Below are positions 8,831-18,588 of a stretch of DNA of 64,000 nucleotides, in pieces (position 1 is the stretch's first letter; each line of letters opens with the position of its first letter). The stretch is from positions 62,001-126,000 of the forward strand of contig NZ_JAGQDE010000008.1 in assembly GCF_018069755.1 (NCBI RefSeq), in the 5' to 3' direction. The notes under the pieces are model-generated. The model saw only the letters and a program-made list of their open reading frames with translations. It was not told the origin of the DNA and made no database searches. The stretch comes from Ideonella aquatica (lineage in GTDB: Bacteria; Pseudomonadota; Gammaproteobacteria; Burkholderiales; Burkholderiaceae_C). Position numbers and translations under genes: made by a program.

Positions 8831-9259
8831 ATGAACTTCCGCCGCCCCACCAGCGAGGAACCGGAGATCAACCTGATCCCGTTCATCGACGTGCTGCTGG
8901 TGATCCTGATCTTCCTGATGCTGTCGACCACGTATTCCAAGTTCACTGAACTGCAGGTGACCTTGCCGGTGGCCGATGCCGACGCCACGCGCGAGCGCCC
9001 GGCCGAGATCATCGTCAGCGTCACGGCCGACGGTCGCTATGCGCTGGATGGCCAACTGGTCGAGGGCCGCAGCGTCGACGTGCTGGGCGCCGCGCTGCGC
9101 GAAGCCGCCAGCCAGCGCAAGGATCCTTTCCTGATCATCTCGGCCGATGCCGCCGCCGCCCACCAGGCCGTGATCAATGTGCTGGATGCGGCCCGGCGCG
9201 CCGGCCTGTCGCGCATCACCTTCGCGGCGCAGAACGGCAGCCACGCCAGCGATCAGTGA
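8831..9259 (+). CDS. exbD: biopolymer transport protein ExbD/TolR family
   Basis: The 142-residue product has one membrane helix (INLIPFIDVLLVILIFLML), which carries the conserved Asp of the proton pathway in FIDVLL, followed by a periplasmic domain. It pairs with ExbB directly upstream. Its TGA overlaps the GTG start of lpxK by 3 bases (GTGA), coupling it to lipid A synthesis genes as in many Burkholderiales. Confidence 0.9.
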   Translation: MNFRRPTSEEPEINLIPFIDVLLVILIFLMLSTTYSKFTELQVTLPVADADATRERPAEIIVSVTADGRYALDGQLVEGRSVDVLGAALREAASQRKDPFLIISADAAAAHQAVINVLDAARRAGLSRITFAAQNGSHASDQ

Positions 9260-10293
9260 GCCGCCTTGGCGACGCCCTGGAGCGCCAGTGGTGGCAGCCG
9301 CGGCCCGGCGCCCTGGCCTGGCTGCTGTGGCCCCTGTCCTGGAGCCTGCAGCGCCTGGCCATGCTGCTGCGCTGGCGGGACCGGACGCGCGCGCGGCAGC
9401 TGCCGGTGCCGGTGCTGGTGGTGGGCAACCTGATTGTGGGTGGCGCCGGCAAGACACCCACCACGATCGCCCTGCTCCAGGCGCTGCGCGAGCGCGGCTG
9501 GCGGCCCGGCCTGGTCTCGCGCGGGCATGGCCGGCGCGAGACCCGGCTGCGCCTGCTGGGCCCGCAGGCCAGCGCCGACCAGGTGGGCGATGAGCCGCTG
9601 CTGATCCACCGTCGCACCGGCGTGCCCGGCGTGGTGGGTGCCGAGCGCACCGACGCCGCGCGCACACTGCTGGGCGCGCACCCCGAGGTGAACCTGCTGC
9701 TGGCCGACGACGGCCTGCAGCACGCCCGCCTGGCGCGCGACTGGCAGTTGATCGTGTTCGACCAGCGTGGCATCGGCAACGGCCTGACCCTGCCGGCCGG
9801 ACCGCTGCGTGAGCCCTGGACGCCTGGCGTGCCCGTCCGCAGCAGCGTGCTCTACAACGCTGACCAGCCCAGCACGCCCTGGCCAGGCCACCTGGCGCTG
9901 CGCCGCCTCGCGGGCCCGGTGCCGCTGGCGGATTGGTGGGCGGGCCAGCCGCCCGACCCTGGCGCCTGGCAGGCCCTGACCGCGGCCCCCTCGCCGCTGG
10001 CCGTGGCCGGGCTGGCCGAGCCCGAGCGCTTCTTTGCGATGCTGCGCCAGCAGGGCCTGGACTGCCGCTGCCTGCCGCTGCCGGATCATGCGCCGCTCGA
10101 TCCCTTGCCCTGGCCGGCCAGCGAGCCGGTGGTGCTGCTGACCGAGAAGGACGCGATCAAGCTGCCCTCTGCGCGGGTGCCGCCAGGCCAGAACGTCTGG
10201 GTGGTGGCGCTAGACTTCCAGTTGCCGCGGGCCCTGGTCGACGAGATCGACCAGGCCCTCCATGCCTGCCACCCCCACAAGCCTGCCCGATGA
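9256..10293 (+). CDS. lpxK: tetraacyldisaccharide 4'-kinase LpxK
   Basis: LpxK phosphorylates the 4' position of the lipid A disaccharide precursor at the inner membrane. The product has 345 residues starting with GTG inside the exbD stop. An N-terminal hydrophobic stretch (about residues 17-35) is followed by the P-loop in VVGNLIVGGAGKTPTT and the LVSRGHGRRE and LLADDGLQHARLARD motifs of the family. It overlaps the next gene by 4 bases (ATGA). Length and motifs are normal. Confidence 0.96.
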   Translation: MSRLGDALERQWWQPRPGALAWLLWPLSWSLQRLAMLLRWRDRTRARQLPVPVLVVGNLIVGGAGKTPTTIALLQALRERGWRPGLVSRGHGRRETRLRLLGPQASADQVGDEPLLIHRRTGVPGVVGAERTDAARTLLGAHPEVNLLLADDGLQHARLARDWQLIVFDQRGIGNGLTLPAGPLREPWTPGVPVRSSVLYNADQPSTPWPGHLALRRLAGPVPLADWWAGQPPDPGAWQALTAAPSPLAVAGLAEPERFFAMLRQQGLDCRCLPLPDHAPLDPLPWPASEPVVLLTEKDAIKLPSARVPPGQNVWVVALDFQLPRALVDEIDQALHACHPHKPAR

Positions 10294-10483
10294 GTGTCGA
10301 CCACCGATTGCTGGACCTGCTGGTCTGCCCCCTGTGCAAGAGTTCGCTGCGCCTGCGCCGCGATGAGCAGAACCGGCCCACCGAGCTGGTCTGTGCGGCC
10401 GACCGCCTGGCCTTCCCGATCCGTGATGGCATCCCGGTGATGCTGGCCAATGAGGCGCGTGCGCTGCCGGCCGAGGAAGACGC

Positions 10484-10487
<4 letters not shown>
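10290..10487 (+). CDS. ycaR: Trm112-like zinc ribbon protein YcaR
   Basis: This is a 65-residue Trm112/UPF0434-type protein. CPLCK near the N-terminus is matched by [20 protein letters not shown], where the second cysteine pair is reduced to a single Cys, as is common in bacterial members. The biochemical role is unknown in bacteria, but the gene is regularly placed between lpxK and kdsB. ATG 10290 overlaps the lpxK stop and its own TGA overlaps the TTG start of kdsB. Confidence 0.9.
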
Positions 10488-12053
<1,566 letters not shown>

Positions 12054-12077
12054 TCCTCCCCGGCAGCTTCGCCAAAC

Positions 12078-12104
12078 AGGGCCGCCTCCGGGCGGCCCTT
12101 CTCG
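12078..12104 (+). terminator. rho-independent terminator after adk
   Basis: A 9-bp perfect stem AGGGCCGCC / GGCGGCCCT with a TCCG tetraloop (12078-12099) is followed by TCTCG TTT. It lies 25 bases after the adk stop. Confidence 0.8.
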
Positions 12105-12142
12105 TTTCCGAGGCGATGGCAGACGCGGCAGCCGGTGCACAA

Positions 12143-12158
12143 TTGACGTTTACGTCAA
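12143..12158. promoter_or_regulatory. palindromic operator upstream of the SDR gene, LiuR-like
   Basis: TTGACGTTTACGTCAA is an inverted repeat with perfect 7-base arms and a 2-base centre, 27 bases upstream of ATG 12186. Its shape resembles sites recognised by MerR-family LiuR regulators of branched-chain amino acid and acyl-CoA catabolism; the regulator assignment is inference. A further CGTCAAC follows directly. Confidence 0.55.
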
Positions 12159-12185
12159 CGTCAACCTATCCAACAGGAGCATCGC

Positions 12186-12944
12186 ATGGACATCGCCGGC
12201 AAGGTTTTCATCGTCACTGGGGGCGCTTCAGGCCTGGGCGAAGGCACGGCCCGAATGCTCGCCGCGCACGGTGGCAAGGTGGTCATTGCCGATCTGCAGC
12301 AGGACAAGGGCGAGGCCCTGGCCCAGGCGCTGGGCGGTGCCTTCGTGCGCTGCGACGTCAGCAACGAGGACGATGGACGCGCGGTGGTGGCGGCCGCCAC
12401 CGCGCTGGGCAAGCTGATGGGCCTGGTCAACTGTGCCGGTATCGCCCCGGCGGCCAAGACGGTGGGCAAGGATGGCGCCCACGCGCTGGCGCTGTTCGCC
12501 AAGGTCATCCAGGTCAACCTGGTGGGCAGCTTCAACATGATTCGCCTTGCCGCCGAGGCCATGTGCCGCAATGAGCCCGAGGCCACCGGCGAGCGTGGCG
12601 TGCTGATCAGCACCGCCAGCGTGGCGGCCTTCGATGGCCAGATCGGGCAGGCAGCCTATGCCGCCAGCAAGGGCGGTGTGGTCGGCATGACGCTGCCAAT
12701 CGCCCGCGACCTGGCGCGCAACGGCATCCGCAACATGACGATCGCCCCGGGCATCTTCGGCACACCGATGCTGTTTGGCATGCCACAGGACGTGCAGGAC
12801 TCACTGGCCGCTGGCGTGCCCTTCCCCAGCCGCCTGGGTCGGCCCGAGGACTACGCCAAGCTGGTGCACCAGATTGTCACCAACGACATGCTCAACGGCG
12901 AGGTGATCCGCCTGGACGGCGCGATTCGCCTGGCGCCGCGCTGA
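12186..12944 (+). CDS. short-chain dehydrogenase, 3-hydroxyacyl-CoA dehydrogenase type 2-like
   Basis: This NAD-dependent short-chain dehydrogenase of 252 residues is of the type-2 3-hydroxyacyl-CoA (HSD10-like) group. The cofactor motif [10 protein letters not shown] at the N-terminus is followed by Asp36 (NAD preference), NCAG, and the catalytic Ser145, Tyr158 and Lys162 (YAASKGG). The long insert around [20 protein letters not shown] is typical of this subgroup, which oxidises 2-methyl-3-hydroxybutyryl-CoA or related acyl-CoAs in isoleucine and fatty acid breakdown. AACAGGAGC precedes the start. A perfect palindrome just upstream suggests repression by a substrate-responsive regulator. The exact substrate is unproven. 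Confidence 0.85.
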   Translation: MDIAGKVFIVTGGASGLGEGTARMLAAHGGKVVIADLQQDKGEALAQALGGAFVRCDVSNEDDGRAVVAAATALGKLMGLVNCAGIAPAAKTVGKDGAHALALFAKVIQVNLVGSFNMIRLAAEAMCRNEPEATGERGVLISTASVAAFDGQIGQAAYAASKGGVVGMTLPIARDLARNGIRNMTIAPGIFGTPMLFGMPQDVQDSLAAGVPFPSRLGRPEDYAKLVHQIVTNDMLNGEVIRLDGAIRLAPR

Positions 12945-13010
12945 GCGACGGCCGGCCCGCGATGCGGGCTGGGCTGCAGGTGCCTGGTGCGCCTGCAGCC
13001 TGTGGCCGGC

Positions 13011-13289
13011 TCAACGGCCGTAAGACTGGCCGGTGCGCTGCTGCGCGTCCTGCACCATCTTGCGGGACTGCTCGCTTTCGTACTCCCACATTGCCGCCGT
13101 CTTGCAGGTCTTGACGGGAATCTTGGAACCGGTGGGGCGCTCATAACGGCAGACCATGCGATCCGGTCCTGTGCCCGGCTGGGAAGCGGCGTCGGCCGTG
13201 GCGGCAGCCACCTGGGCCGTAGCGGGTGTTTGCGCCCATGCGGGAAGCGCCAGACTGCAGGCAGCGACCAGGAACATTCGCGAGAACAT
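13011..13289 (-). CDS. small secreted protein of unknown function
   Basis: This 92-residue protein starts at ATG 13289 behind GTGGAGGTTTGAAG, a good ribosome binding site. A signal peptide (MFSRMFLVAACSLALPAWAQ) is followed by an alanine-rich linker and a compact C-terminal part with two cysteines in MVCRYERPTGSK and VKTCKTAAMWEYE. Similar short periplasmic proteins with a C...TGS...C...W pattern occur widely in beta- and gammaproteobacteria, but I know no function. The two cysteines could form a disulfide. It is transcribed alone, with its start facing the 3' end of the modification-enzyme cluster. Confidence 0.75.
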   Translation of the reverse strand: MFSRMFLVAACSLALPAWAQTPATAQVAAATADAASQPGTGPDRMVCRYERPTGSKIPVKTCKTAAMWEYESEQSRKMVQDAQQRTGQSYGR

Positions 13290-13412
13290 CTTCAAACCTC
13301 CACGCTCCATGCTGGCGTCAGCACGAGCGATACTTGAAAAATACAACCGATTTCAACCAGCCCTGGTGGACCGGATGATCGAGTGAGTATAAAGGGTAGA
13401 TTCAGCGAGAAA

Positions 13413-15302
13413 CTATCGAAGGGACTTTAACCTTTCCCAAGTATCTGAAAACTGATCGACGCAGTTTCGAATGACATCCTCATTCTTGCGCCATTTTTCG
13501 GGATGCGGTTTGCCTAGCGTATGCCGGGACGGCGGCAAGGGGGCGGATACCCGCGCCTGCAGCGCGTCGTCATAGGCAATGCCCGCAAAATTGCAGATGC
13601 GCTGAACCTCCAGACCCGGCTGGCGCGTGAGATCCCTGTAATTCACGGCCATCCAGCGCTCGGGGGCAAGATTGCTCAGGTCGTCCAGCGCCATGGTATT
13701 GGTGGTTTTCCATTGGAATGTCGCCACCTCGGCCAGTGGACGGCCTCGCAGTTTTCGCCAACCGGGTGGCAGCAGCAATGACCAATCACCGTCCCAATCG
13801 GGCATATTCGAATAAGTCACCCAGCCACCACTTTGCCAGGCGTCGATGATGCTGCTGATATTTTCCCAAGGGTCGCGCCAGAGAAATACGAATTTCGCGT
13901 GGGGGAACAGCTGGGCAAAGAACGGCACACGCAGCGCATTCTTGGGCGTCTTTTCGAGCACCCTCACCGGACCGGCGTCAGTCGGCAGGGGCTGGCCCTG
14001 GGGGCTGCGCAGGCGGGCGCGCAGCCGGCCAGCCATGTCGGCAGCCAGCGCCGGGCTGGCATGGGACGCGTCCAGGCGGTTGTCTTCCAGCCCATCGGAG
14101 CCCGGTGCGAACTGCTCGTAGCCTTCGACCAGCCAATGGGCTTCACCGCCCACCGTCCACCACTGTGGCGTGCTGGCCAGGGTCTCGAAGAGCAAGGTGC
14201 TGCCGGAGCGTGGGGCGGCAATGATGAACACCGGGGCGATACCGTGGTGCGCGCTCGCCTGGCGTGGCAATTCGCGCCGGATCGTCGGCGGCGCCTGGGG
14301 CGTGTCGGCGGTCACCGGGGCCGCCTCGCGGCTGGTCGACGATGAGGCGCTGAGCAGGCCGGCCTGCCCCTCGCTGACCAGGTAGCGCGCCACGCGGGCC
14401 ATCAGCACCCGCATGGTGGGAGCCTGGTTGCTGCGCATCACCAGACGGTCACCATGGCCTTGCGTCACCTCGCGCAGCGCCTGGGCCATGTAGCGGAAGT
14501 GCTCCAGACCGTCGTCGGAGTCGGCGTACAAGGCCCAGAGTTGACGCCAGTCGTGGCAGAAGCTGCGCAGCAGGCTCTGGAAGTTCGCGACGTCGTGCAC
14601 GGTGCCGCCTACGGCGGCCTTGGGCGCCAGGTCGGCGGCCAGGTCGGCCAGCAGCGACTCCAACTCTGATGGCGGCATGACCCGGAAGGTGTTGTAGCGC
14701 TCCAGCGCCAGGCTGACCTCACGTCCGGGCTGAAAGCCGACGTGCTGCAGGGCCTGGGCGGGATGAGCGCCCCTGGCCATGTTCCAGAACGCCGCGCTGC
14801 CGGAGGTGTCGGCCACCAGGTGGATGCGCTCCTGGTCGGTGTCGTTCTCGACCCGGTGCAGCCGCCAGTTGTCGAAGATCCAGGCCTCGCCGGGCGCCAT
14901 GTAGACGCATTCGTCCTCACACCAGAACTTCACGCCCGGGCGGGTCAGCACCGGGATGTGGACGCGCACGCGGGAGAACCAGTGGTAGTTCATGTCGGCG
15001 TGCTCGGGAACCTTGGCGCCCGGCGCCAGGCGCATCAGGCGCGAGCGCCCCCAGACCACGCCGAAGTGCGCCAGCACCTGGCGGATGTAGGGCGTGGCCT
15101 GCAGGTGCGGCGTCATGGCCATGCGGCCGGTGACGTCGTCGTTCTCGGCGCCATCGACCGTGATCAGCCGGCACGCGGTGTTGCCGTCGAAGGCATTGGG
15201 GTGGCTGACCCAGGCCTGCGGCGGCAGCGCTTGGACCTCCTGGGCCAGGCGTTCGGCGTCGAACTGGAACGGCAGCTTGATGAAAGGCTTGTCGAGTTTC
15301 AT
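13413..15302 (-). CDS. fusion of an aspartyl/asparaginyl beta-hydroxylase-like 2OG oxygenase and a sulfotransferase
   Basis: The protein has 629 residues and two enzymes in one chain. Residues about 1-185 form a 2-oxoglutarate/Fe(II) oxygenase of the Asp/Asn hydroxylase type: His101-x-Asp103 in PEHADMNYHW, His149 in NWRLHRVEND and Arg159 in DQERIHLV are likely metal and cosubstrate ligands. A helical linker follows. Residues about 355-629 form a PAPS-dependent sulfotransferase with the 5'-phosphosulfate loop VFIIAAPRSGSTLLFE. There is no signal peptide, so action is cytoplasmic. Its ATG overlaps the stop of the TPR-hydroxylase gene by one base (TGATG), implying coupled translation. The 3' part (about 13413-13960) is visibly AT-richer than the rest. 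Substrate unknown. Confidence 0.82.
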   Translation of the reverse strand: MKLDKPFIKLPFQFDAERLAQEVQALPPQAWVSHPNAFDGNTACRLITVDGAENDDVTGRMAMTPHLQATPYIRQVLAHFGVVWGRSRLMRLAPGAKVPEHADMNYHWFSRVRVHIPVLTRPGVKFWCEDECVYMAPGEAWIFDNWRLHRVENDTDQERIHLVADTSGSAAFWNMARGAHPAQALQHVGFQPGREVSLALERYNTFRVMPPSELESLLADLAADLAPKAAVGGTVHDVANFQSLLRSFCHDWRQLWALYADSDDGLEHFRYMAQALREVTQGHGDRLVMRSNQAPTMRVLMARVARYLVSEGQAGLLSASSSTSREAAPVTADTPQAPPTIRRELPRQASAHHGIAPVFIIAAPRSGSTLLFETLASTPQWWTVGGEAHWLVEGYEQFAPGSDGLEDNRLDASHASPALAADMAGRLRARLRSPQGQPLPTDAGPVRVLEKTPKNALRVPFFAQLFPHAKFVFLWRDPWENISSIIDAWQSGGWVTYSNMPDWDGDWSLLLPPGWRKLRGRPLAEVATFQWKTTNTMALDDLSNLAPERWMAVNYRDLTRQPGLEVQRICNFAGIAYDDALQARVSAPLPPSRHTLGKPHPEKWRKNEDVIRNCVDQFSDTWERLKSLR

Positions 15303-16609
15303 CAGAACTCCAGCGATGCCGACTGGCTGTTGAAGCCGCTGAGCACCTCTTGCAATTCGCGCAGTGCCACGATCTCGACCTCGCTGAGGTCAGGATGCCA
15401 CAGGTCGAAGATCATCACGACCCGGATCTGGTCGCTGCGGTTCCAGGCTTCGTGCGAATAGGTGTCGTCGAAGACGACCACCTCGCCCTCTTTCCAGGCG
15501 TGGTCTGTGCCGGCCACATTGAGCGCACAGTGCTCGGGCACGATCAGCGGCAGGTGGCCCACCAGGCGGGCATTGGTGACGCCGTAATGCGGCAGCAGAT
15601 GGGTGCCGGGGCCCAGGATGCTGAACAGGACTTCCGGACCGTGGCCGGTGACCCGCGACAGGGGCAATTGATCGATCGCGGCAGCCGTCACCGGGCAGGC
15701 TGCGGCATTGCCCTCGTTGCGCAGCCCATGGCGGTAGAAGTAGTAGCCGTCCCAGCGCGCCGCCGCCTTTTTGTTGTCCAGGAAGGCCTGGGCCAGCGCG
15801 GGATCGGCGAACACCGGCTCGCGGCCGGTGGGATCCGCCATCACGGACAGCAGCTCGGCGCGGATCAGGTCGGTTTGCCGCTCCAGTTGGTCGACGCCAC
15901 GGATGCGGGTCTTGTCGATGTAGGGCGACTGCGGCAGGCCGGGCACCGGGAAGCGGGTGGGGTTCTGGCGCTTGTCCGGCGCGTCATAGACGGCTTCGCC
16001 CAACTGGATCAGCGCGAAGCCGATGACACGCTCCATGTCGGCCTGGCCATGGCGGGCCACGATGCCCGACAGGATCCGGTCACACAGGCTCCGCTTGTGC
16101 TCCCTGACCATGGACAGCGCATGCACCACGGCAGCGCGCATGGCGGGCGGCGTGGAGCTTTCGCTGAGCCAGCGGCCCTGGCGCTGCGCATCATCGATCG
16201 CACGCGCATAGTGCAGCACTGCTGTGTGGAGCTCGCCCGTGTGCTCAAACAGGCGCGCACAGGACAGCCGCGCGGCGAACAGCGCGGGCTGGGCCCCCAG
16301 CAAGCGCCGGTACGACGCCAGCGCGCCCGCCGCGTCGCCCTCGGCCTCCTGGATGTTGGCCAGCTGATTCAGGGTGAGCGGATCCTGCGGTGCGCTTTGC
16401 AGCGCTGCATGGACGTGCTGTCGCGCGGTGCGCAGGTCGTTGGCACTGAGGGCCAGCACGGCCAGGGCGTTGCGCACCTCGACATGCCCGGGGGCCTCGT
16501 CGACCAGGCGATTCAGGATGGCCAAGGCCTCGGGCAGGCGACCGGTACCCATGCAGGTCCGTGCCGTGTTGAAGGACTCCGTGAACTCGACTGCATCCAT
16601 CACCATCAT
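15302..16609 (-). CDS. TPR-domain aspartyl/asparaginyl beta-hydroxylase
   Basis: This 435-residue protein has TPR-like repeats over about residues 10-200 (for example LPEALAILNRLVDEAPGHVE) followed by an AspH-type oxygenase domain (about residues 225-435). The metal site has His341-x-Gly343 in LLPHYGVTNARLVGHL, and His386 in DDTYSHEAWN. The glycine in place of the usual Asp is characteristic of true AspH enzymes, which use two His ligands. Arg396 probably binds 2-oxoglutarate. Several start methionines are possible (MMVM); 16609 is the first. It is second in the three-gene set downstream of the TonB receptor and has no export signal. Confidence 0.82.
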   Translation of the reverse strand: MMVMDAVEFTESFNTARTCMGTGRLPEALAILNRLVDEAPGHVEVRNALAVLALSANDLRTARQHVHAALQSAPQDPLTLNQLANIQEAEGDAAGALASYRRLLGAQPALFAARLSCARLFEHTGELHTAVLHYARAIDDAQRQGRWLSESSTPPAMRAAVVHALSMVREHKRSLCDRILSGIVARHGQADMERVIGFALIQLGEAVYDAPDKRQNPTRFPVPGLPQSPYIDKTRIRGVDQLERQTDLIRAELLSVMADPTGREPVFADPALAQAFLDNKKAAARWDGYYFYRHGLRNEGNAAACPVTAAAIDQLPLSRVTGHGPEVLFSILGPGTHLLPHYGVTNARLVGHLPLIVPEHCALNVAGTDHAWKEGEVVVFDDTYSHEAWNRSDQIRVVMIFDLWHPDLSEVEIVALRELQEVLSGFNSQSASLEF

Positions 16610-16651
16610 CCATCCGATCTCGGGCTCGGCGCTTCGTTCCCTGCGGTGCGC

Positions 16652-18481
16652 TCAGGCCTCGTATCCCCACCGCGCCAACAGCCCGGACAGCCCGGGCACG
16701 AGGCCTCGCATCTGCGGCTCGTAGGCGCGCCAACGGCCCACCGCCTTTGTCGTGACCGGCTTGACCACCTGATGGTAGCTGGGGGTTCCAATATAGCCGC
16801 GCCGACGAGCATTCTGCGCGGGCTCCAGCATGGCCGCATCCCATGGCAGATCACAGAACTGTGCGATCTGTCGGGCGTAGCCTTCCAGATCGGCCACCAG
16901 CGACTCGTAGCGGATCTCCAGGACCCGGGGCTGCAGGGTCTCGACGGCGGCATACCACTGCGTGAACATGGCGGTGTAGCCGGCCGCCAGCGTGGGCAGG
17001 TCCTGGCACAGGCGGGCGAAGTCCGGCGCCCGGTAATGCTGGAAGTAGTTGCTGGTGATGACGTCCAGCGGATGACGCACCGCCATGATGATCGGCGCCT
17101 CGGGCCACAGGCGCCGGATCACCGGCAGGCGCAGCATGTTCAGCGGGTTCTTGTCCAGCAGGCGCTGGCCGGGCGCCAGGTCCACCTTGGTGGCCACCTG
17201 GTGCCAGTAGCGCTGGCGGGCAGCCTGCAGCTGCTCGGCCGTGGCCTGGGCCAGCGCGCGCGGATAGTCCAGACCCTGCTCCTGCAGGCACTCCTGGGCG
17301 TCCAGCAGGAAGCGCTGTTCGTCCATGGTCTGCAGCCCGGGGTGCGCGTCCATCATCTGCTCGAGCAGGGTGGTGCCGGAGCGTGGGAAGGCGACGATGA
17401 AGACGGGGCTTTGATCCGCGGACGGCGCCGCGGGGTCATGCCAGCGGGCGACGTCCTCGGGGTCGCAACCGATGGTTCGAGGGTCGCCGAAGACGATCTC
17501 CAGGTCGCTCGATCCGGGCGTGGCCATGCCGAAGAAAGCCATCTGCGAGCGATGCGCTGCCGTGGCGGCCTCGAAGGCCTCGTCGCTGCGTCCCAGCGTG
17601 TCCAGGGCCTTGGCGAGCGGAAACAGCAGCTCGTGCCGTTCGGGCTCCGGGACATCCTTGGCCAGCAGTTCCTGGTAGAGGGCGACAGCATCCTGCGTCT
17701 GTCCGTTGCGGTTGGCCAGCTGCGCCGACAGCCCAAGCCAACGCGCCGTCAGTTCCGGCGGGATCGATGCGCGCACAGTCCGCAGTCGCGAGAAGCGCTG
17801 GTTGGCCTCGTCCAGGCGGTTGGTTCGCTCCAGCAGCGAGATCAGGGTCATCTCCACCGCCGGTGCGTTGCTGCGGGACATGGCCAGTTGCTCGACGATG
17901 CCCAGCGCCGATGCCTGGTCGCCCGCCGTCAGCAGCATCATCGCCACCTCGGCCAGCAACTCGGGCGTCCAGCCCTGCCAGCTCTGCCAGTCCTGCAGCG
18001 CGCTGCGCAATGCTGCCGGCTCGCCACTGTGCATCAGGGTCTGGGCATACAGGCAGCCGATCTCGGCATCAACAGGGCGCTGCACCATGGCCAATGCCAG
18101 GTGCTGGCGGGCTTGCGGCAACTGGCCGCGTTCGATCTCGAGCAGGGCCAGGTTGTAGCGCAGCACAGGCGACCAGCCGGCGATGCGCGCTGCGGCCCGA
18201 TAGCCCTCGGCCGCCTCGTCGAGCTGGCCCGACGCGCGCAGCGCCGTGGCCAGGTTCATCCAATGCGTGGGTTCGGTCGGCTGCAGGCGGGTCAGGCTTC
18301 TGAAGGCCGTGGCGGCAGCGGCGTAGTCGGCCTTGGCCTGCTTGATGATGCCGTAGACCAGCAGCACCTGCGTGTCCTTCGGCGCACCGATGAGTGCCAT
18401 GTCGGCCCACTGCGATGCCGCGTGGAGGTCACCGGCCTCGTAGGCGGCATAGGCCCGCTGAATCGCCATGTTCTGTTGCAT
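16652..18481 (-). CDS. TPR-domain sulfotransferase
   Basis: The product of 609 residues starts at ATG 18481 (MQQNMAIQRAYAAYEAGD); a TTG 36 bases upstream is possible but lies in the terminator tail. Residues about 1-310 are TPR-like helical repeats, which usually bind protein partners. Residues about 355-609 are a sulfotransferase of the Sulfotransfer_3 type with the PAPS loop PVFIVAFPRSGTTLLEQMM and a 3'-phosphate region at RHPLDVITSNYFQHY. It is cytoplasmic by sequence. It follows the receptor gene and its terminator, and precedes the two hydroxylase genes by 42 bases. The TPR part may select the protein to be sulfated; the substrate is unknown. Confidence 0.84.
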   Translation of the reverse strand: MQQNMAIQRAYAAYEAGDLHAASQWADMALIGAPKDTQVLLVYGIIKQAKADYAAAATAFRSLTRLQPTEPTHWMNLATALRASGQLDEAAEGYRAAARIAGWSPVLRYNLALLEIERGQLPQARQHLALAMVQRPVDAEIGCLYAQTLMHSGEPAALRSALQDWQSWQGWTPELLAEVAMMLLTAGDQASALGIVEQLAMSRSNAPAVEMTLISLLERTNRLDEANQRFSRLRTVRASIPPELTARWLGLSAQLANRNGQTQDAVALYQELLAKDVPEPERHELLFPLAKALDTLGRSDEAFEAATAAHRSQMAFFGMATPGSSDLEIVFGDPRTIGCDPEDVARWHDPAAPSADQSPVFIVAFPRSGTTLLEQMMDAHPGLQTMDEQRFLLDAQECLQEQGLDYPRALAQATAEQLQAARQRYWHQVATKVDLAPGQRLLDKNPLNMLRLPVIRRLWPEAPIIMAVRHPLDVITSNYFQHYRAPDFARLCQDLPTLAAGYTAMFTQWYAAVETLQPRVLEIRYESLVADLEGYARQIAQFCDLPWDAAMLEPAQNARRRGYIGTPSYHQVVKPVTTKAVGRWRAYEPQMRGLVPGLSGLLARWGYEA

Positions 18482-18511
18482 CGTCCAAACGCTTGGCGGT
18501 GTTTCCGGGAC

Positions 18512-18554
18512 ACCCAAAAAGAAATGAGCCGCGCAGCAGGGCCGCGCGGCTCAT
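18512..18554 (-). terminator. rho-independent terminator after the TonB-dependent receptor gene
   Basis: A perfect 11-bp stem ATGAGCCGCGC / GCGCGGCTCAT with a 9-base loop (18524-18554) is followed on the minus strand by TTTCTTTTTGG. It lies 35 bases after the receptor stop and 31 bases before the sulfotransferase ATG. Confidence 0.85.
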
Positions 18555-18588
18555 GGATCAACTGGTCACATGGACCAGATCATCTCAC

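Noticed and set aside
8122..9024. Upstream extension of xseA to 730 residues
   Set aside because: It would cover exbB and the start of exbD antisense; the family N-terminus begins at 8121.
8197..9259. tolQ-tolR pair of a Tol-Pal system
   Set aside because: No tolA, tolB or pal next to it; the lpxK-linked ExbBD arrangement is more usual here.
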